A stretch of 64,000 nt of DNA from Eshraghiella sp964414835 (lineage in GTDB: Bacteria; Bacillota; Clostridia; Lachnospirales; Lachnospiraceae), in assembly GCA_964414835.1 (NCBI GenBank), contig CAYPWY010000007.1, forward strand, positions 1 through 64,000, given 5' to 3'. Positions 24,172-32,420 of the stretch are shown here, piece by piece. A model generated the notes under the pieces. That model was given only the letters and a program-made list of their open reading frames with translations, ran no database searches and was not told the DNA's origin. Both the position numbers and the translations under genes were made by a program. The stretch's first letter is position 1; each line of letters opens with the position of its first letter.

Positions 24172-25137
24172 TTATTCTTCCTCTGATTCGCTGTCAAAAT
24201 CCTCGTCTTCTGACGGCTCATCATCATCGTATGTTTCCGTTTCCTGAGTCTTAACCTTTTTCACCTTCTGCGGTATCGGGTCTATCTGTGACGGCTGCCC
24301 TTTAAGCTTTGTTCTCATAAAAACAACAAATGCAAGAGCCGCTACAAAAAGTACTGCTGAGAGCACCTGAGAAACAGCTATGCTGCCTATCCTAAGCTGG
24401 TCAGTTCTGAATCCCTCAATGATAAATCTTATGACGCCGTAGCCCATAAGGTATCTGCAAAAAGTCTCTCCATAAAATTTTTTCCTGTCTCTGAAAACAA
24501 TCAGCAAAATGAGAAGCACAAGATTCAGGACACTCTCATAGAGGAATGTAGGCTGAACCTGAACGTATTCAACGCCATTAACCATAACCTTCATCGCCTC
24601 TGACACAACAACATTGCCACCTATATCGGACATAGGTATCTGCATTGCAAAAAGACCATCAGTATATGAACCGAAAGCTTCTCTGTTAAAGAAATTGCCC
24701 CATCGTCCGATAATTTGTCCTGTTATAAGACCAAGCACTGCAGTATCGGCAAATTTAAAAAATTTAATTTTCTTGATTTTACAGAATATAACCGCAACCA
24801 AAGCTGCACCTATAATGCCTCCGTAGATTGCAATTCCTCCGCCTCTCAGGTTGACAATCTGAGACAGATTTTTACTGTAGTAGTCCCACTCAAATATAAC
24901 ATAATATATTCTGGCGCAGATTATTCCTCCGATAATTCCAAAAAGTGTATAATCTATGTAATCATCCACCTTCTGCCCGGTTCTTTTTGCCTCATAGTAT
25001 GCCATGAAAGCACCACATACCATAGAAAGTGCCATAATTACACCGTAATAAGCTATCTCAAAACCGAATACCGTAAATCCCTTGTTCACCAAAACCTCAA
25101 ATCCAAGGTGAGGAAATCTTATTGGTCCTACATCCAT
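24172..25137 (-). CDS. lgt: Prolipoprotein diacylglyceryl transferase
   Basis: 321 residues. Adds diacylglycerol to the lipobox Cys of prolipoproteins, the first step of lipoprotein maturation. Seven or so membrane segments; the Lgt signature GQIIGRWGNFFNREAFG carries the essential Arg and Asn, and the early motif RIYYVIFEWDYY is also present. An unusual strongly acidic C-terminal tail (ETYDDDEPSEDEDFDSESEEE region, written in part) extends the protein by about 30 residues beyond the family core. Substrates in this window include the PrsA-like lipoprotein at 16265. Start ATG 25137 with AAGGAG. Confidence 0.95.
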   Translation of the reverse strand: MDVGPIRFPHLGFEVLVNKGFTVFGFEIAYYGVIMALSMVCGAFMAYYEAKRTGQKVDDYIDYTLFGIIGGIICARIYYVIFEWDYYSKNLSQIVNLRGGGIAIYGGIIGAALVAVIFCKIKKIKFFKFADTAVLGLITGQIIGRWGNFFNREAFGSYTDGLFAMQIPMSDIGGNVVVSEAMKVMVNGVEYVQVQPTFLYESVLNLVLLILLIVFRDRKKFYGETFCRYLMGYGVIRFIIEGFRTDQLRIGSIAVSQVLSAVLFVAALAFVVFMRTKLKGQPSQIDPIPQKVKKVKTQETETYDDDEPSEDEDFDSESEEE

Positions 25138-25242
25138 AATTATATCTCCTTAAACAATTCAATCTCTGTGTATTTTAATGAAAATTTATACAAAATATTG
25201 TAATACAAACTCTGTTAAATATCAACTTTCAATTTAATTTTA

Positions 25243-25271
25243 TTGTCTTAAGAAGATAATTGTGCTATATT
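25243..25271 (+). promoter_or_regulatory. Promoter of ychF
   Basis: -35 TTGTCT (25243-25248), 17-bp spacer, -10 TATATT (25266-25271). A small hairpin CGGCA/TGCCG follows in the leader near 25300-25318. Confidence 0.55.
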
Positions 25272-25339
25272 TTAGTAAGCTGTAAAAAGAAAATAAATAC
25301 GGCACCTTAAAGATGCCGGCGAAAGGATAAGATTACACA

Positions 25340-26437
25340 ATGAAACTGGGAATCGTAGGATTACCGAATGTAGGTAAAAGTACACTTTTTAACTCTTTAA
25401 CAAAGGCAGGAGCAGAATCCGCCAACTATCCCTTCTGTACAATCGACCCTAATGTGGGAGTTGTATCGGTTCCGGACGAGCGGCTTTCACTTCTTGCAAA
25501 GCTTTATGACTCCGCCAAAATTGTTCCGGCTGTAATTGAATTTGTAGACATTGCAGGTCTTGTAAAGGGTGCATCCAAGGGTGAAGGTCTGGGCAATCAG
25601 TTCCTCTCACATATCAGGGAGACAGATGCCATCGTTCACGTGGTAAGATGCTTTGAAAATACCAACATCGTTCACGTTGACGGCTCTATTGATCCGCTCC
25701 GCGACATTGAGACAATCAACTACGAGCTTATTTTTTCTGATTTGGATTTGCTGGAAAGAAGAATTGCCAAGGTTTCAAGAGGCGCACGTAATGACAAAGC
25801 CCTTGCCAAGGAGCTTTCACTTCTCGAGGCTCTCAAGTCTCATCTTGAGGAAAGCAAGCCTGCTCGCTCCTATGTTCCTGATGATGATGATTTAAAGGCA
25901 CTTATGGCAACCTATGACCTGCTTACAGCCAAGCCTGTAATATATGCCGCTAACGTAAGCGAGGACGACCTTGCAGACGATGGAGCATCCAACACATTTG
26001 TACAGTCAGTACGTGATTTTGCTTCCAAAGAAGGCAGCGAAGTCTTTGTGGTATGTGCTCAGATTGAAGAGGAAATCTCAGAACTTGATGATGACGAGAA
26101 AAAAGAATTTTTGGAGGATTTAGGTCTTAAAGAGTCAGGTCTTGATAAGCTTATCAAAGCAAGCTACAAGCTCCTTGGTCTTATAAGTTTCCTTACAGCC
26201 GGTCCTACCGAAACACGTGCGTGGACTATAAAGAACGGAACAAAAGCTCCCGGCGCTGCCGGTAAAATCCACAGCGATTTTGAGCGTGGATTTATCAAAG
26301 CTGAAGTCGTGTATTATCAGGATTTGCTTGACTGCGGTACATATGCCGCCGCCAAGGAGAAGGGTCTTGTGGGCATAGAGGGAAAAGATTATGTGGTAAA
26401 GGACGGAGATGTTATTTTATTCAGATTCAATGTCTGA
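25340..26437 (+). CDS. ychF: Redox-regulated ATPase YchF
   Basis: 365 residues, usual length. An Obg-type P-loop protein that prefers ATP and associates with ribosomes. G1 GLPNVGKST, G3 DIAGLVKGASKGEGLGNQFL, altered G4 NVSE in place of NKxD, and the C-terminal TGS domain ending FRFNV are all present. Its last 21 bp overlap the convergent thiN gene tail to tail. Confidence 0.96.
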   Translation: MKLGIVGLPNVGKSTLFNSLTKAGAESANYPFCTIDPNVGVVSVPDERLSLLAKLYDSAKIVPAVIEFVDIAGLVKGASKGEGLGNQFLSHIRETDAIVHVVRCFENTNIVHVDGSIDPLRDIETINYELIFSDLDLLERRIAKVSRGARNDKALAKELSLLEALKSHLEESKPARSYVPDDDDLKALMATYDLLTAKPVIYAANVSEDDLADDGASNTFVQSVRDFASKEGSEVFVVCAQIEEEISELDDDEKKEFLEDLGLKESGLDKLIKASYKLLGLISFLTAGPTETRAWTIKNGTKAPGAAGKIHSDFERGFIKAEVVYYQDLLDCGTYAAAKEKGLVGIEGKDYVVKDGDVILFRFNV

Positions 26438-27082
26438 TGATGCATCTGATGAGTTGATGACAATCATAATTCCGCTGTCAAATTCAACCGCTGCTTTATC
26501 ACCAATCAATTCATTGCTTATACATCTTGAATAACCGGGCTTTAAGGTATATCCGTCAAGAGGATACTTAAAGCCCCTTAATTTTATACCCGTAACAGCC
26601 CCTGCAAAGGGCACAAATGATATATATTTATACGGCATTTCCTGTGCCGTGACAGTAAACGATTCATCCGCCAGAAAAATAATGTTGTCCACATCCACAA
26701 GTCTTGCCTTTATTCCTTTTTCCAACGCAAAATAGAGGTTGTGTATATTGGCAAGCATATGGTCCATTCTTCCTCCATAAGCGCACAAAACGTCGATTTC
26801 ATTGCCGCGCTTTGCCGCCTCAAGCATTGCAATCTCGGTATCCGTATCGTCCTTCTCCGGTATAAATCGCCTCACAAGCACTCCGCCGTTTTCATATTCC
26901 TTCAGGCTGTTGGTTCCGTATGTGTCGAAATCCCCCACAACCATATCCGGAATAACTCCCAGCTCACTGCAATATCCAAGCCCCCCGTCAACGGCAATCA
27001 CATAATCATATTTATTTTTTGCCAAAAATGAGGTGGCAAAGCTCTTATGAAATCTGCCACCTGTAATTATCAATGTTTTCAT
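26417..27082 (-). CDS. thiN: Thiamine pyrophosphokinase
   Basis: 221 residues. Transfers pyrophosphate from ATP to thiamine, giving the active cofactor. Motifs: VDGGLGYCSELGVIPDMVVGDFDTYG for ATP/Mg binding, EKDDTDTEIAMLEA, GGRMDHMLANIHNL; the C-terminal substrate-binding domain contains KGFKYPL-like RGFKYPLDGYTLKPGYSRCISNE. Start overlaps the end of rpe by 4 bp (ATGA). It ends the long prkC-rsgA-rpe-thiN message and overlaps ychF by 21 bp. Confidence 0.94.
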   Translation of the reverse strand: MKTLIITGGRFHKSFATSFLAKNKYDYVIAVDGGLGYCSELGVIPDMVVGDFDTYGTNSLKEYENGGVLVRRFIPEKDDTDTEIAMLEAAKRGNEIDVLCAYGGRMDHMLANIHNLYFALEKGIKARLVDVDNIIFLADESFTVTAQEMPYKYISFVPFAGAVTGIKLRGFKYPLDGYTLKPGYSRCISNELIGDKAAVEFDSGIMIVINSSDASSDIESE

Positions 27083-27738
27083 ACTTTTCCTAATATTTTA
27101 AGCAGCCTTGACAGGTTGCTGCCTATATCTCCTTTAAATACTGCTGAACCTGCCACCAAAATATCCGCACCACATTCAAGGATTTTTGAGGCATTATCCA
27201 TATTGACACCGCCATCAATCTCTATACTGAAATCAATGCCAAGTTCTTTTCTTATGGCATCAAGCTCGGATATTCTGTCGTAGGACTTTTCAATAAATGT
27301 CTGTCCGCCGAATCCGGGATTTACACTCATAATGATAACCTGCTTAAGATACGGCAGAAATTCCCTGAGCTCTTCAATATCTGTCTCCGGACTTATTGCA
27401 AGTGCCGGCTCCGCACCAAGCTCCCCTATCTTCATAAGAACATTTTTAGGAGAACGGCAGGCCTCAATATGTACGGCTATAACATCTGCTCCTGCCCTCC
27501 GAATATCTTCTATGTATCTTTCAGGGTCAACCACCATCATATGCACATCAAATTTCATTTTACAATGACTTCGTATGGACTGAATCACAGGCATACCAAA
27601 AGAAATGCTGGGAACAAATAATCCGTCCATCACATCAAGATGGAGATATTTTATCCCGGCATCCTCAATAATTCCAAGCTGTTCCCCCAATCTGGTAAAA
27701 TCAGCCGCTAAAATTGACGGTGCAAGATGTTTTTCCAT
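27079..27738 (-). CDS. rpe: Ribulose-phosphate 3-epimerase
   Basis: 219 residues, TIM barrel. Interconverts ribulose 5-phosphate and xylulose 5-phosphate. Metal-binding and catalytic stretches seen: HLDVMDGLFVPSISFG, FDVHMMV, IMSVNPGFGGQTF and IEIDGGVNMDN. The start codon shares a base with the rsgA stop (TAATG), so translation is coupled. Confidence 0.96.
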   Translation of the reverse strand: MEKHLAPSILAADFTRLGEQLGIIEDAGIKYLHLDVMDGLFVPSISFGMPVIQSIRSHCKMKFDVHMMVVDPERYIEDIRRAGADVIAVHIEACRSPKNVLMKIGELGAEPALAISPETDIEELREFLPYLKQVIIMSVNPGFGGQTFIEKSYDRISELDAIRKELGIDFSIEIDGGVNMDNASKILECGADILVAGSAVFKGDIGSNLSRLLKILGKV

Positions 27739-28616
27739 TAATATTTCCTCTTAGCCTTCAATTCATTATACAAGCTTGTGTATATTTCGTATCTCGTTCT
27801 GTTGATTCTGCCATTGTCAACCGCCGCCTTCACAGAACAGTCCGGTTCATTGACATGAACACAGCCATTAAAACGGCATTGACCCTCATATTGTTCAAAT
27901 TCATTGAAGTAAAATCTTAAAGCCTCCGCCTCCATACCATCACAATTAAGCGATGTAAATCCCGGCGTATCCATTATATAAGTATTTTCCGCAACACAAA
28001 AAATTTCCGTATGCCTTGTGGTGTGTCTGCCACGGTTTATTTTGGCGCTTATTGCTCCGGTCTGTGAATTGGCGTCAGGAAAAATCGCATTGAGAATAGA
28101 CGATTTGCCGACCCCGGAGGGTCCCGCCAATGCCGTTGTTTTCCCCAGCATAAGCTCCCTTAACGTACTGATTCCCTTGTTTTCCACTACGCTTGCAGAT
28201 ATAACTCTGCTGCCGCTGTCTGAAAAGACACCGCAAAGCTCATCTATTTTACCAATGTCCGCCTGGTCGCTTTTATTGAAGCATATTACGGTTTCAACAT
28301 TGTTTTGTTCCATATTCACAAGAAATCTGCTTAAAAGATTCAGATTTGGAGCAGGCGATACTGAGGCAAAAACAACCAGTGCCTGATCGATATTGGCAAC
28401 CGCAGGTCTGATTAATTCGTTGGCTCTTGGCAATATCTGATTGACGCTGCCGATATATTCCGTCCGGTCAATTATATCAATATCCACATTATCGCCCACA
28501 AGTGGCTTAATGTTCCTGTTTCGGAACACGCCTTTGGCATTACACTGGTACACGCCGCCGTCTGCGGCGTGCACATAATAAAATCCGGCTATTCCTTTTA
28601 TTATTTTACCCTGCAT
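27738..28616 (-). CDS. rsgA: Ribosome small-subunit-dependent GTPase A
   Basis: 292 residues. Matures the 30S subunit. The circularly permuted GTPase order is clear: G4 FNKSDQ, then G1 GPSGVGKSS, then G3 DTPGFTS. An N-terminal OB fold precedes it, and a C-terminal zinc finger follows with C, C, H, C in QCRFNGCVHVNEPDC. Starts 3 bp after the prkC stop without a strong ribosome site, so probably coupled. Confidence 0.96.
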   Translation of the reverse strand: MQGKIIKGIAGFYYVHAADGGVYQCNAKGVFRNRNIKPLVGDNVDIDIIDRTEYIGSVNQILPRANELIRPAVANIDQALVVFASVSPAPNLNLLSRFLVNMEQNNVETVICFNKSDQADIGKIDELCGVFSDSGSRVISASVVENKGISTLRELMLGKTTALAGPSGVGKSSILNAIFPDANSQTGAISAKINRGRHTTRHTEIFCVAENTYIMDTPGFTSLNCDGMEAEALRFYFNEFEQYEGQCRFNGCVHVNEPDCSVKAAVDNGRINRTRYEIYTSLYNELKAKRKY

Positions 28617-28619
28617 ATT

Positions 28620-30887
28620 CTACTTTACGGTAACGGTAACACTGAACCCACTGATGGTTTCACTCTGGTCCACTCCGTTAACGTCTTTATATGAAACATA
28701 AACTGATATTGACGCTGTCTTGGATGTATCAATATTATCAACCTCTGTGGCCGGTATATTAAGCTCTCCAAGTCCGCTTATCACGCTGTATGCATAAGTC
28801 ACAGAACTTACCTGCATAGATGCCGGCTTTCCTGATGTTGTAGTGTAAAACACATGAGATTTACAGGTAATCTCTGTATCATCCGTAACATTTTCAATTA
28901 CACTTATAATATCATCCGTTGCAATCTTGGCGCTGATGGTAGGGACTGCAGGCTCTGTCTCAGGTTCAGTGGTTGCAGGCTCTGTCTCAGGCTCGGTGGT
29001 TGCAGGTTCTGTCTCAGGTTCGGTGGTTGCAGGCTCTGTCGGCTTAGGACCCTTGCTTATCACAAGAGTTATCACCGTTGTATCAATAGGAGCTTCTGCA
29101 TCGATTGTAGCACCTGCCTGTGATATAACCTTACCCTCACCTACGCTGTCATGATAATCATACTCATACTCAATATTGGTAAATCCAAGCGCTCTAAGCT
29201 CGCTTTCGGCATCTTCCTTGGTATCACCTGTCACATCTGGAACCTTTGCCATCTGCTGGGTAACTCCCTTGTAAAGAGTTACGGTAACAGTATCTCCGCT
29301 CTTAACCAGCTCACCCGGCTGAGGGTCTGTGGCGGCAACCCTGTTAATTTTACTCTCGTCATCAGTCTCTTCATACTGATATGTCGGTGTAAGACTTTTA
29401 TTTCTCAATGTATATTCCGCAGATGTCTGTGTATCTCCGATAACGTCAGGCATTTCAAATGTGGATGTTCCCTTGCTTACATACACAACGATGGTTGTAT
29501 TCTTGTCAACCATTTCACCTGCTTCGACACTCTGGTCATATATCTGACCTTCCTCATACAATTCCGAATAATCTTCTATTTTCTTGATTCCAAGACTATA
29601 TTTGCTAAGTTCCTCTTTAGCCTGCTCGTATGTGTAGCCCAAAAGCTTTGGAACTTCTACCTTACCGCTGTCATTGGAATCTGTAACATTGGTAGTGTCC
29701 TTGGTGCTTGTAGAATTGCCTTTAGAGAAAAGAGCTACCATCTTGGCAATTACTATAATTGTAATCACAAGTATTACAACACCTACGGCAATTCCCAGAA
29801 TAGTAATAACTTTATCTATTTTCTTGGATGCTGCTGCTTCCTTATCATCCTCTTCATCCTCTTCCGAAACGGCATCCGCTTCTTCATCCTCGGAAGCCGC
29901 CTCCATAGATGCATATGATGTATCGATTTCATCTCGGTCTGTATTTACAACATCTATTTCCGCATTCTTTTTAGATGCACGCTCATTAATCTCCGCAATA
30001 TCCTCCGCATCTATCAGCTTGGTTACACCGTTAGGAACAACGGATGAAATTACCACAAAGTCTTCATTAGGGGTTACCAGCGAGCGTTTCAAATCAGCAA
30101 TAAGGTCTGTGACATTCTGATACCTGCGGTCGGTCTTCTTCTGTGTACATTTAAGAACTATTTTTTCAACACTGACAGGAATATCAGGAAGGTATCTTCT
30201 TGGGGACACCATATCGTCCTGTATATGCTGCAGCGCAACGGCCACAGTTGTATCACCTTCAAAAGGAACTCTTCCCGTAAGCATTTCAAAAAGTGTAATA
30301 CCAAATGAGTATATATCGCTCTTCTCATCACTGTATCCGCCTCTTGCCTGCTCAGGTGAAATATAATGCACCGAACCCATAACCGAAGAATTGATAGTGT
30401 TGGATGATGCTGCCCTGGCAATTCCGAAATCGGTTACTTTAACCTTACCCTCTTTGGATATAATAATGTTCTGCGGCTTAATGTCCCTGTGAACTATGTG
30501 GTGCTTATGTGCCGCTTCGATACCCTGCGCCACCTGAATAGCCACGCTTACAGCCTCGCGGACGCCCAGCTTTCCTTTCTTTTCAATGTACTTCTTAAGG
30601 GTTATACCCTCAACAAGCTCCATAATAATATAGTAAATTCCGTCTTCTTCACCAGTATCATATACATTAACTATGTTAGAATGTATAAGCCCTGCAGCCG
30701 ATTGGGCTTCAACACGAAATTTGGATACAAATGTTTTGTCCTCACAAAATTCCGGTTTAAGTACCTTAATTGCTACATATCTGTTTAATTTATGGCATTT
30801 TGCCTTATATACGTCGGACATTCCGCCGGAGCCGATTTTCTCAAGAATTTCATATCTGTCCGCTATAAACATTCCTTCTCTTAACAT
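28620..30887 (-). CDS. prkC: Serine/threonine protein kinase with PASTA repeats
   Basis: 755 residues. Senses wall fragments and phosphorylates cytoplasmic targets. Kinase domain (about 1-270): GSGGMSDVYKAK, AIKVLK, HRDIKPQNI, DFGIARA, and activation loop SSVMGSVHYISPEQARG. A basic/acidic juxtamembrane stretch and one membrane helix (about 362-388) follow. Three PASTA domains (about 407-600) lead into a spacer rich in Thr/Glu/Pro (TEPATTEPE repeats, about residues 617-648) coded by a 27-bp DNA repeat, then a C-terminal domain of about 105 residues. Such a Pro/Thr spacer probably reaches through the wall. Partner phosphatase directly upstream. Confidence 0.96.
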   Translation of the reverse strand: MLREGMFIADRYEILEKIGSGGMSDVYKAKCHKLNRYVAIKVLKPEFCEDKTFVSKFRVEAQSAAGLIHSNIVNVYDTGEEDGIYYIIMELVEGITLKKYIEKKGKLGVREAVSVAIQVAQGIEAAHKHHIVHRDIKPQNIIISKEGKVKVTDFGIARAASSNTINSSVMGSVHYISPEQARGGYSDEKSDIYSFGITLFEMLTGRVPFEGDTTVAVALQHIQDDMVSPRRYLPDIPVSVEKIVLKCTQKKTDRRYQNVTDLIADLKRSLVTPNEDFVVISSVVPNGVTKLIDAEDIAEINERASKKNAEIDVVNTDRDEIDTSYASMEAASEDEEADAVSEEDEEDDKEAAASKKIDKVITILGIAVGVVILVITIIVIAKMVALFSKGNSTSTKDTTNVTDSNDSGKVEVPKLLGYTYEQAKEELSKYSLGIKKIEDYSELYEEGQIYDQSVEAGEMVDKNTTIVVYVSKGTSTFEMPDVIGDTQTSAEYTLRNKSLTPTYQYEETDDESKINRVAATDPQPGELVKSGDTVTVTLYKGVTQQMAKVPDVTGDTKEDAESELRALGFTNIEYEYDYHDSVGEGKVISQAGATIDAEAPIDTTVITLVISKGPKPTEPATTEPETEPATTEPETEPATTEPETEPAVPTISAKIATDDIISVIENVTDDTEITCKSHVFYTTTSGKPASMQVSSVTYAYSVISGLGELNIPATEVDNIDTSKTASISVYVSYKDVNGVDQSETISGFSVTVTVK
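28951..29040. repeat. 27-bp tandem repeat inside prkC
   Basis: Three full units (28951-28977, 28978-29004, 29005-29031) and a 9-bp partial unit, differing by a few third-position bases. Each codes nine residues of the Thr-Glu-Pro spacer. Copy number could change by slippage without breaking the frame. Confidence 0.9.
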
Positions 30888-30903
30888 ATTCCCTCCTGAT
30901 TAC

Positions 30904-31626
30904 CTATGGTTCTATAATTATTATTGAAATATTGTCTTTACCGCCATGTTCATTAGCTATATCAACAAGCGTCTCTGCCCGCTCATTAATTTCCTTCTTG
31001 CTGTTAAGAATTGATGCTATCTGTGAATCCTCAAGCATATTTGACAATCCGTCAGAGCACATAAAAATAGTATCGCCTTCATTAAGCTCAACCTCAAAGA
31101 AATCTGCCATAACCTCATCACTTCCGCCTATGGCCCTTGTGATTACATTTTTCTTCTCATGCGTTCTCGCCTGCGCCCGGTCTATTGTCCCATTGCTTAC
31201 CATCTCTTCCACAAGGGAATGGTCTCTGGTTATCTGACGAAGCTCATCGCCTAAAACATAAAGTCTGCTGTCACCCACATTGGCCACATACACAGACGTG
31301 CCTACAATAGTTGCTGCCACAAATGTAGTTCCCATTCCGGTATAGTCGGCAGATGTTGCCGCCAACTCTACTAATTTGGTGTTGGTATATTTAATTGCAT
31401 CTGAAATTATCGTGATGGGATTATCATTGCCTGAAGCACGCACATTTTCTATAAATGTCTGCACCGAAAATCTGCTTGCCAAATCTCCTGCTTTATGTCC
31501 GCCCATACCATCTGCAACAATATACAGATTAGGCAGCTTGCCAACAGGTTTGCTTGTACAGTACACATAGTCCTGATTGATGCTTCTGGTCTTACCCACA
31601 TCTGTCAAAGCATATGCCTTTATCAT
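30904..31626 (-). CDS. stp: PP2C-type serine/threonine phosphatase
   Basis: 240 residues. Removes phosphate from PrkC and its substrates. Metal-binding motifs: TDVGKTRSINQDY, VADGMGGHKAGD, NVGDSRLYVL, FMCSDGLSNML and GGKDNISIIII. Gene order stp-prkC is the norm in Firmicutes. Its start overlaps the TGA of a decayed rlmN 3' end (31623-31711), a sign that rlmN formerly ran directly into stp. Confidence 0.95.
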   Translation of the reverse strand: MIKAYALTDVGKTRSINQDYVYCTSKPVGKLPNLYIVADGMGGHKAGDLASRFSVQTFIENVRASGNDNPITIISDAIKYTNTKLVELAATSADYTGMGTTFVAATIVGTSVYVANVGDSRLYVLGDELRQITRDHSLVEEMVSNGTIDRAQARTHEKKNVITRAIGGSDEVMADFFEVELNEGDTIFMCSDGLSNMLEDSQIASILNSKKEINERAETLVDIANEHGGKDNISIIIIEP

Positions 31627-31711
31627 AACCGCTCCTTTAGATGTACTTCCATGTAGCTTTTTCTAAGTTATCCACAGGCACCGTCAATATCCCTGCCCAT
31701 TTCTCTTCTTA
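31623..31711 (-). pseudogene. Displaced 3' end of rlmN
   Basis: Reading the minus strand gives RREMGRDIDGACG, a TAA in place of CAA, then LRKSYMEVHLKERL and a TGA that overlaps the stp start as ATGA. The segment 31649-31711 matches the true rlmN end at 32441-32503 with 5 mismatches in 63. Homology stops after the codons for Met-Glu. It looks like the original rlmN end, separated from the gene by about 0.8 kb of inserted DNA. Confidence 0.85.
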
Positions 31712-31842
31712 ATAGTAACTTTATATAATTCTCACCAATAACATATATATTACTATATCAATAAATCATTTTATCACAACTAAAAAGAAAGAACAAGTTT
31801 TATTTATCACTTGTTCTTTCGTCTGAAATGCATCTTTTTAAG

Positions 31843-31886
31843 TATAAAAATTTAATATTGCATAAATATAAAAATTTAATATTGCA
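31843..31886. repeat. Two 20-bp direct repeats upstream of the cystatin-like gene
   Basis: Exact copies at 31843-31862 and 31867-31886 separated by 4 bp, AT-rich. The second ends inside the probable -35 box. The rest of 31712-31842 holds no gene. Confidence 0.85.
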
Positions 31887-31930
31887 ATCCCATTCAATAT
31901 ATAATATATTATGGTGTGATGTATTATCAC
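31882..31930 (+). promoter_or_regulatory. Promoter and inverted repeat of the cystatin-like gene
   Basis: -35 TTGCAA (31882-31887), 17-bp spacer, -10 TATATT (31905-31910). Just downstream an inverted repeat GTGAT-GTATT-ATCAC (31916-31930) covers the expected start of transcription and could be an operator. Confidence 0.5.
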
Positions 31931-31956
31931 AAATATTTATCAAGAAAGGGGAAAGT

Positions 31957-32247
31957 ATGAATATGCGTGGAGGTTGGAAAATCACAGAGGCTGCAATGGA
32001 TTATCCTACATGTAGTCTACCTGAGCATGTGGCAACTGCATTTTCAGAAGCTATGGCAGGGTTATTAGGTGCAAAATATGAACCATTAATGTATGCAGCC
32101 ACTCAAATAGTAAGTGGATCAAATCACATGATTTTATGCAGACAGGCTTCATCTGATTTGGAGCATACCGTTAGGCTTGTGACAGTAGTACTTTATATTC
32201 CTATAAATGGGGAGCCGCAAATCTTAACGATTAATCCATTATTTTAA
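31957..32247 (+). CDS. Small cystatin/stefin-like protein
   Basis: 96 residues from the ATG at 31957 (AAAGGGG, 5-bp spacing); the frame is open further up but lacks a start signal. It has a glycine pair near the N-terminus (MRGGWK), a helix (LPEHVATAFSEAMAGLLG), then YEPLMYAATQIVSGSNHMILCR, and ends in further strands. The order N-terminal Gly, helix, QxVxG hairpin (Q50-G54) with following G-S-N-H/Y is that of stefins, inhibitors of papain-type proteases. No signal peptide, so probably cytoplasmic. It is transcribed against the surrounding operon, with its own promoter and terminator. The relation to cystatins is inferred from pattern only. Confidence 0.7.
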   Translation: MNMRGGWKITEAAMDYPTCSLPEHVATAFSEAMAGLLGAKYEPLMYAATQIVSGSNHMILCRQASSDLEHTVRLVTVVLYIPINGEPQILTINPLF

Positions 32248-32275
32248 ATTTGAAACTATTACATAGTGCGAATTG

Positions 32276-32321
32276 CTCATTGTCGGTGTAGATTGGTTAT
32301 TACATCGGCAATGAGTTTTTT
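32276..32321 (+). terminator. Terminator of the cystatin-like gene
   Basis: A 15-bp stem, CTCATTGTCGGTGTA with TACATCGGCAATGAG (two G-U pairs), then TTTTTT. Nothing recognisable lies between 32322 and the rlmN stop at 32421. Confidence 0.85.
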
Positions 32322-32420
32322 GCTTTTTGCTTCTGCTTTCTCCGTATTTAATGCTTCAACCAAAAATCCTTAATCACCTATTCTTTTGAAGTTTGTCTGC
32401 TTGACGGACGGTACACCGTT

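Noticed and set aside
28951..29040. CRISPR-like repeat
   Set aside because: Units are directly adjacent, without spacers, and encode protein.
29151..29918. 255-codon ORF antisense to prkC
   Set aside because: Cys-rich and hydrophobic shadow of the PASTA and linker coding region; no ribosome site.
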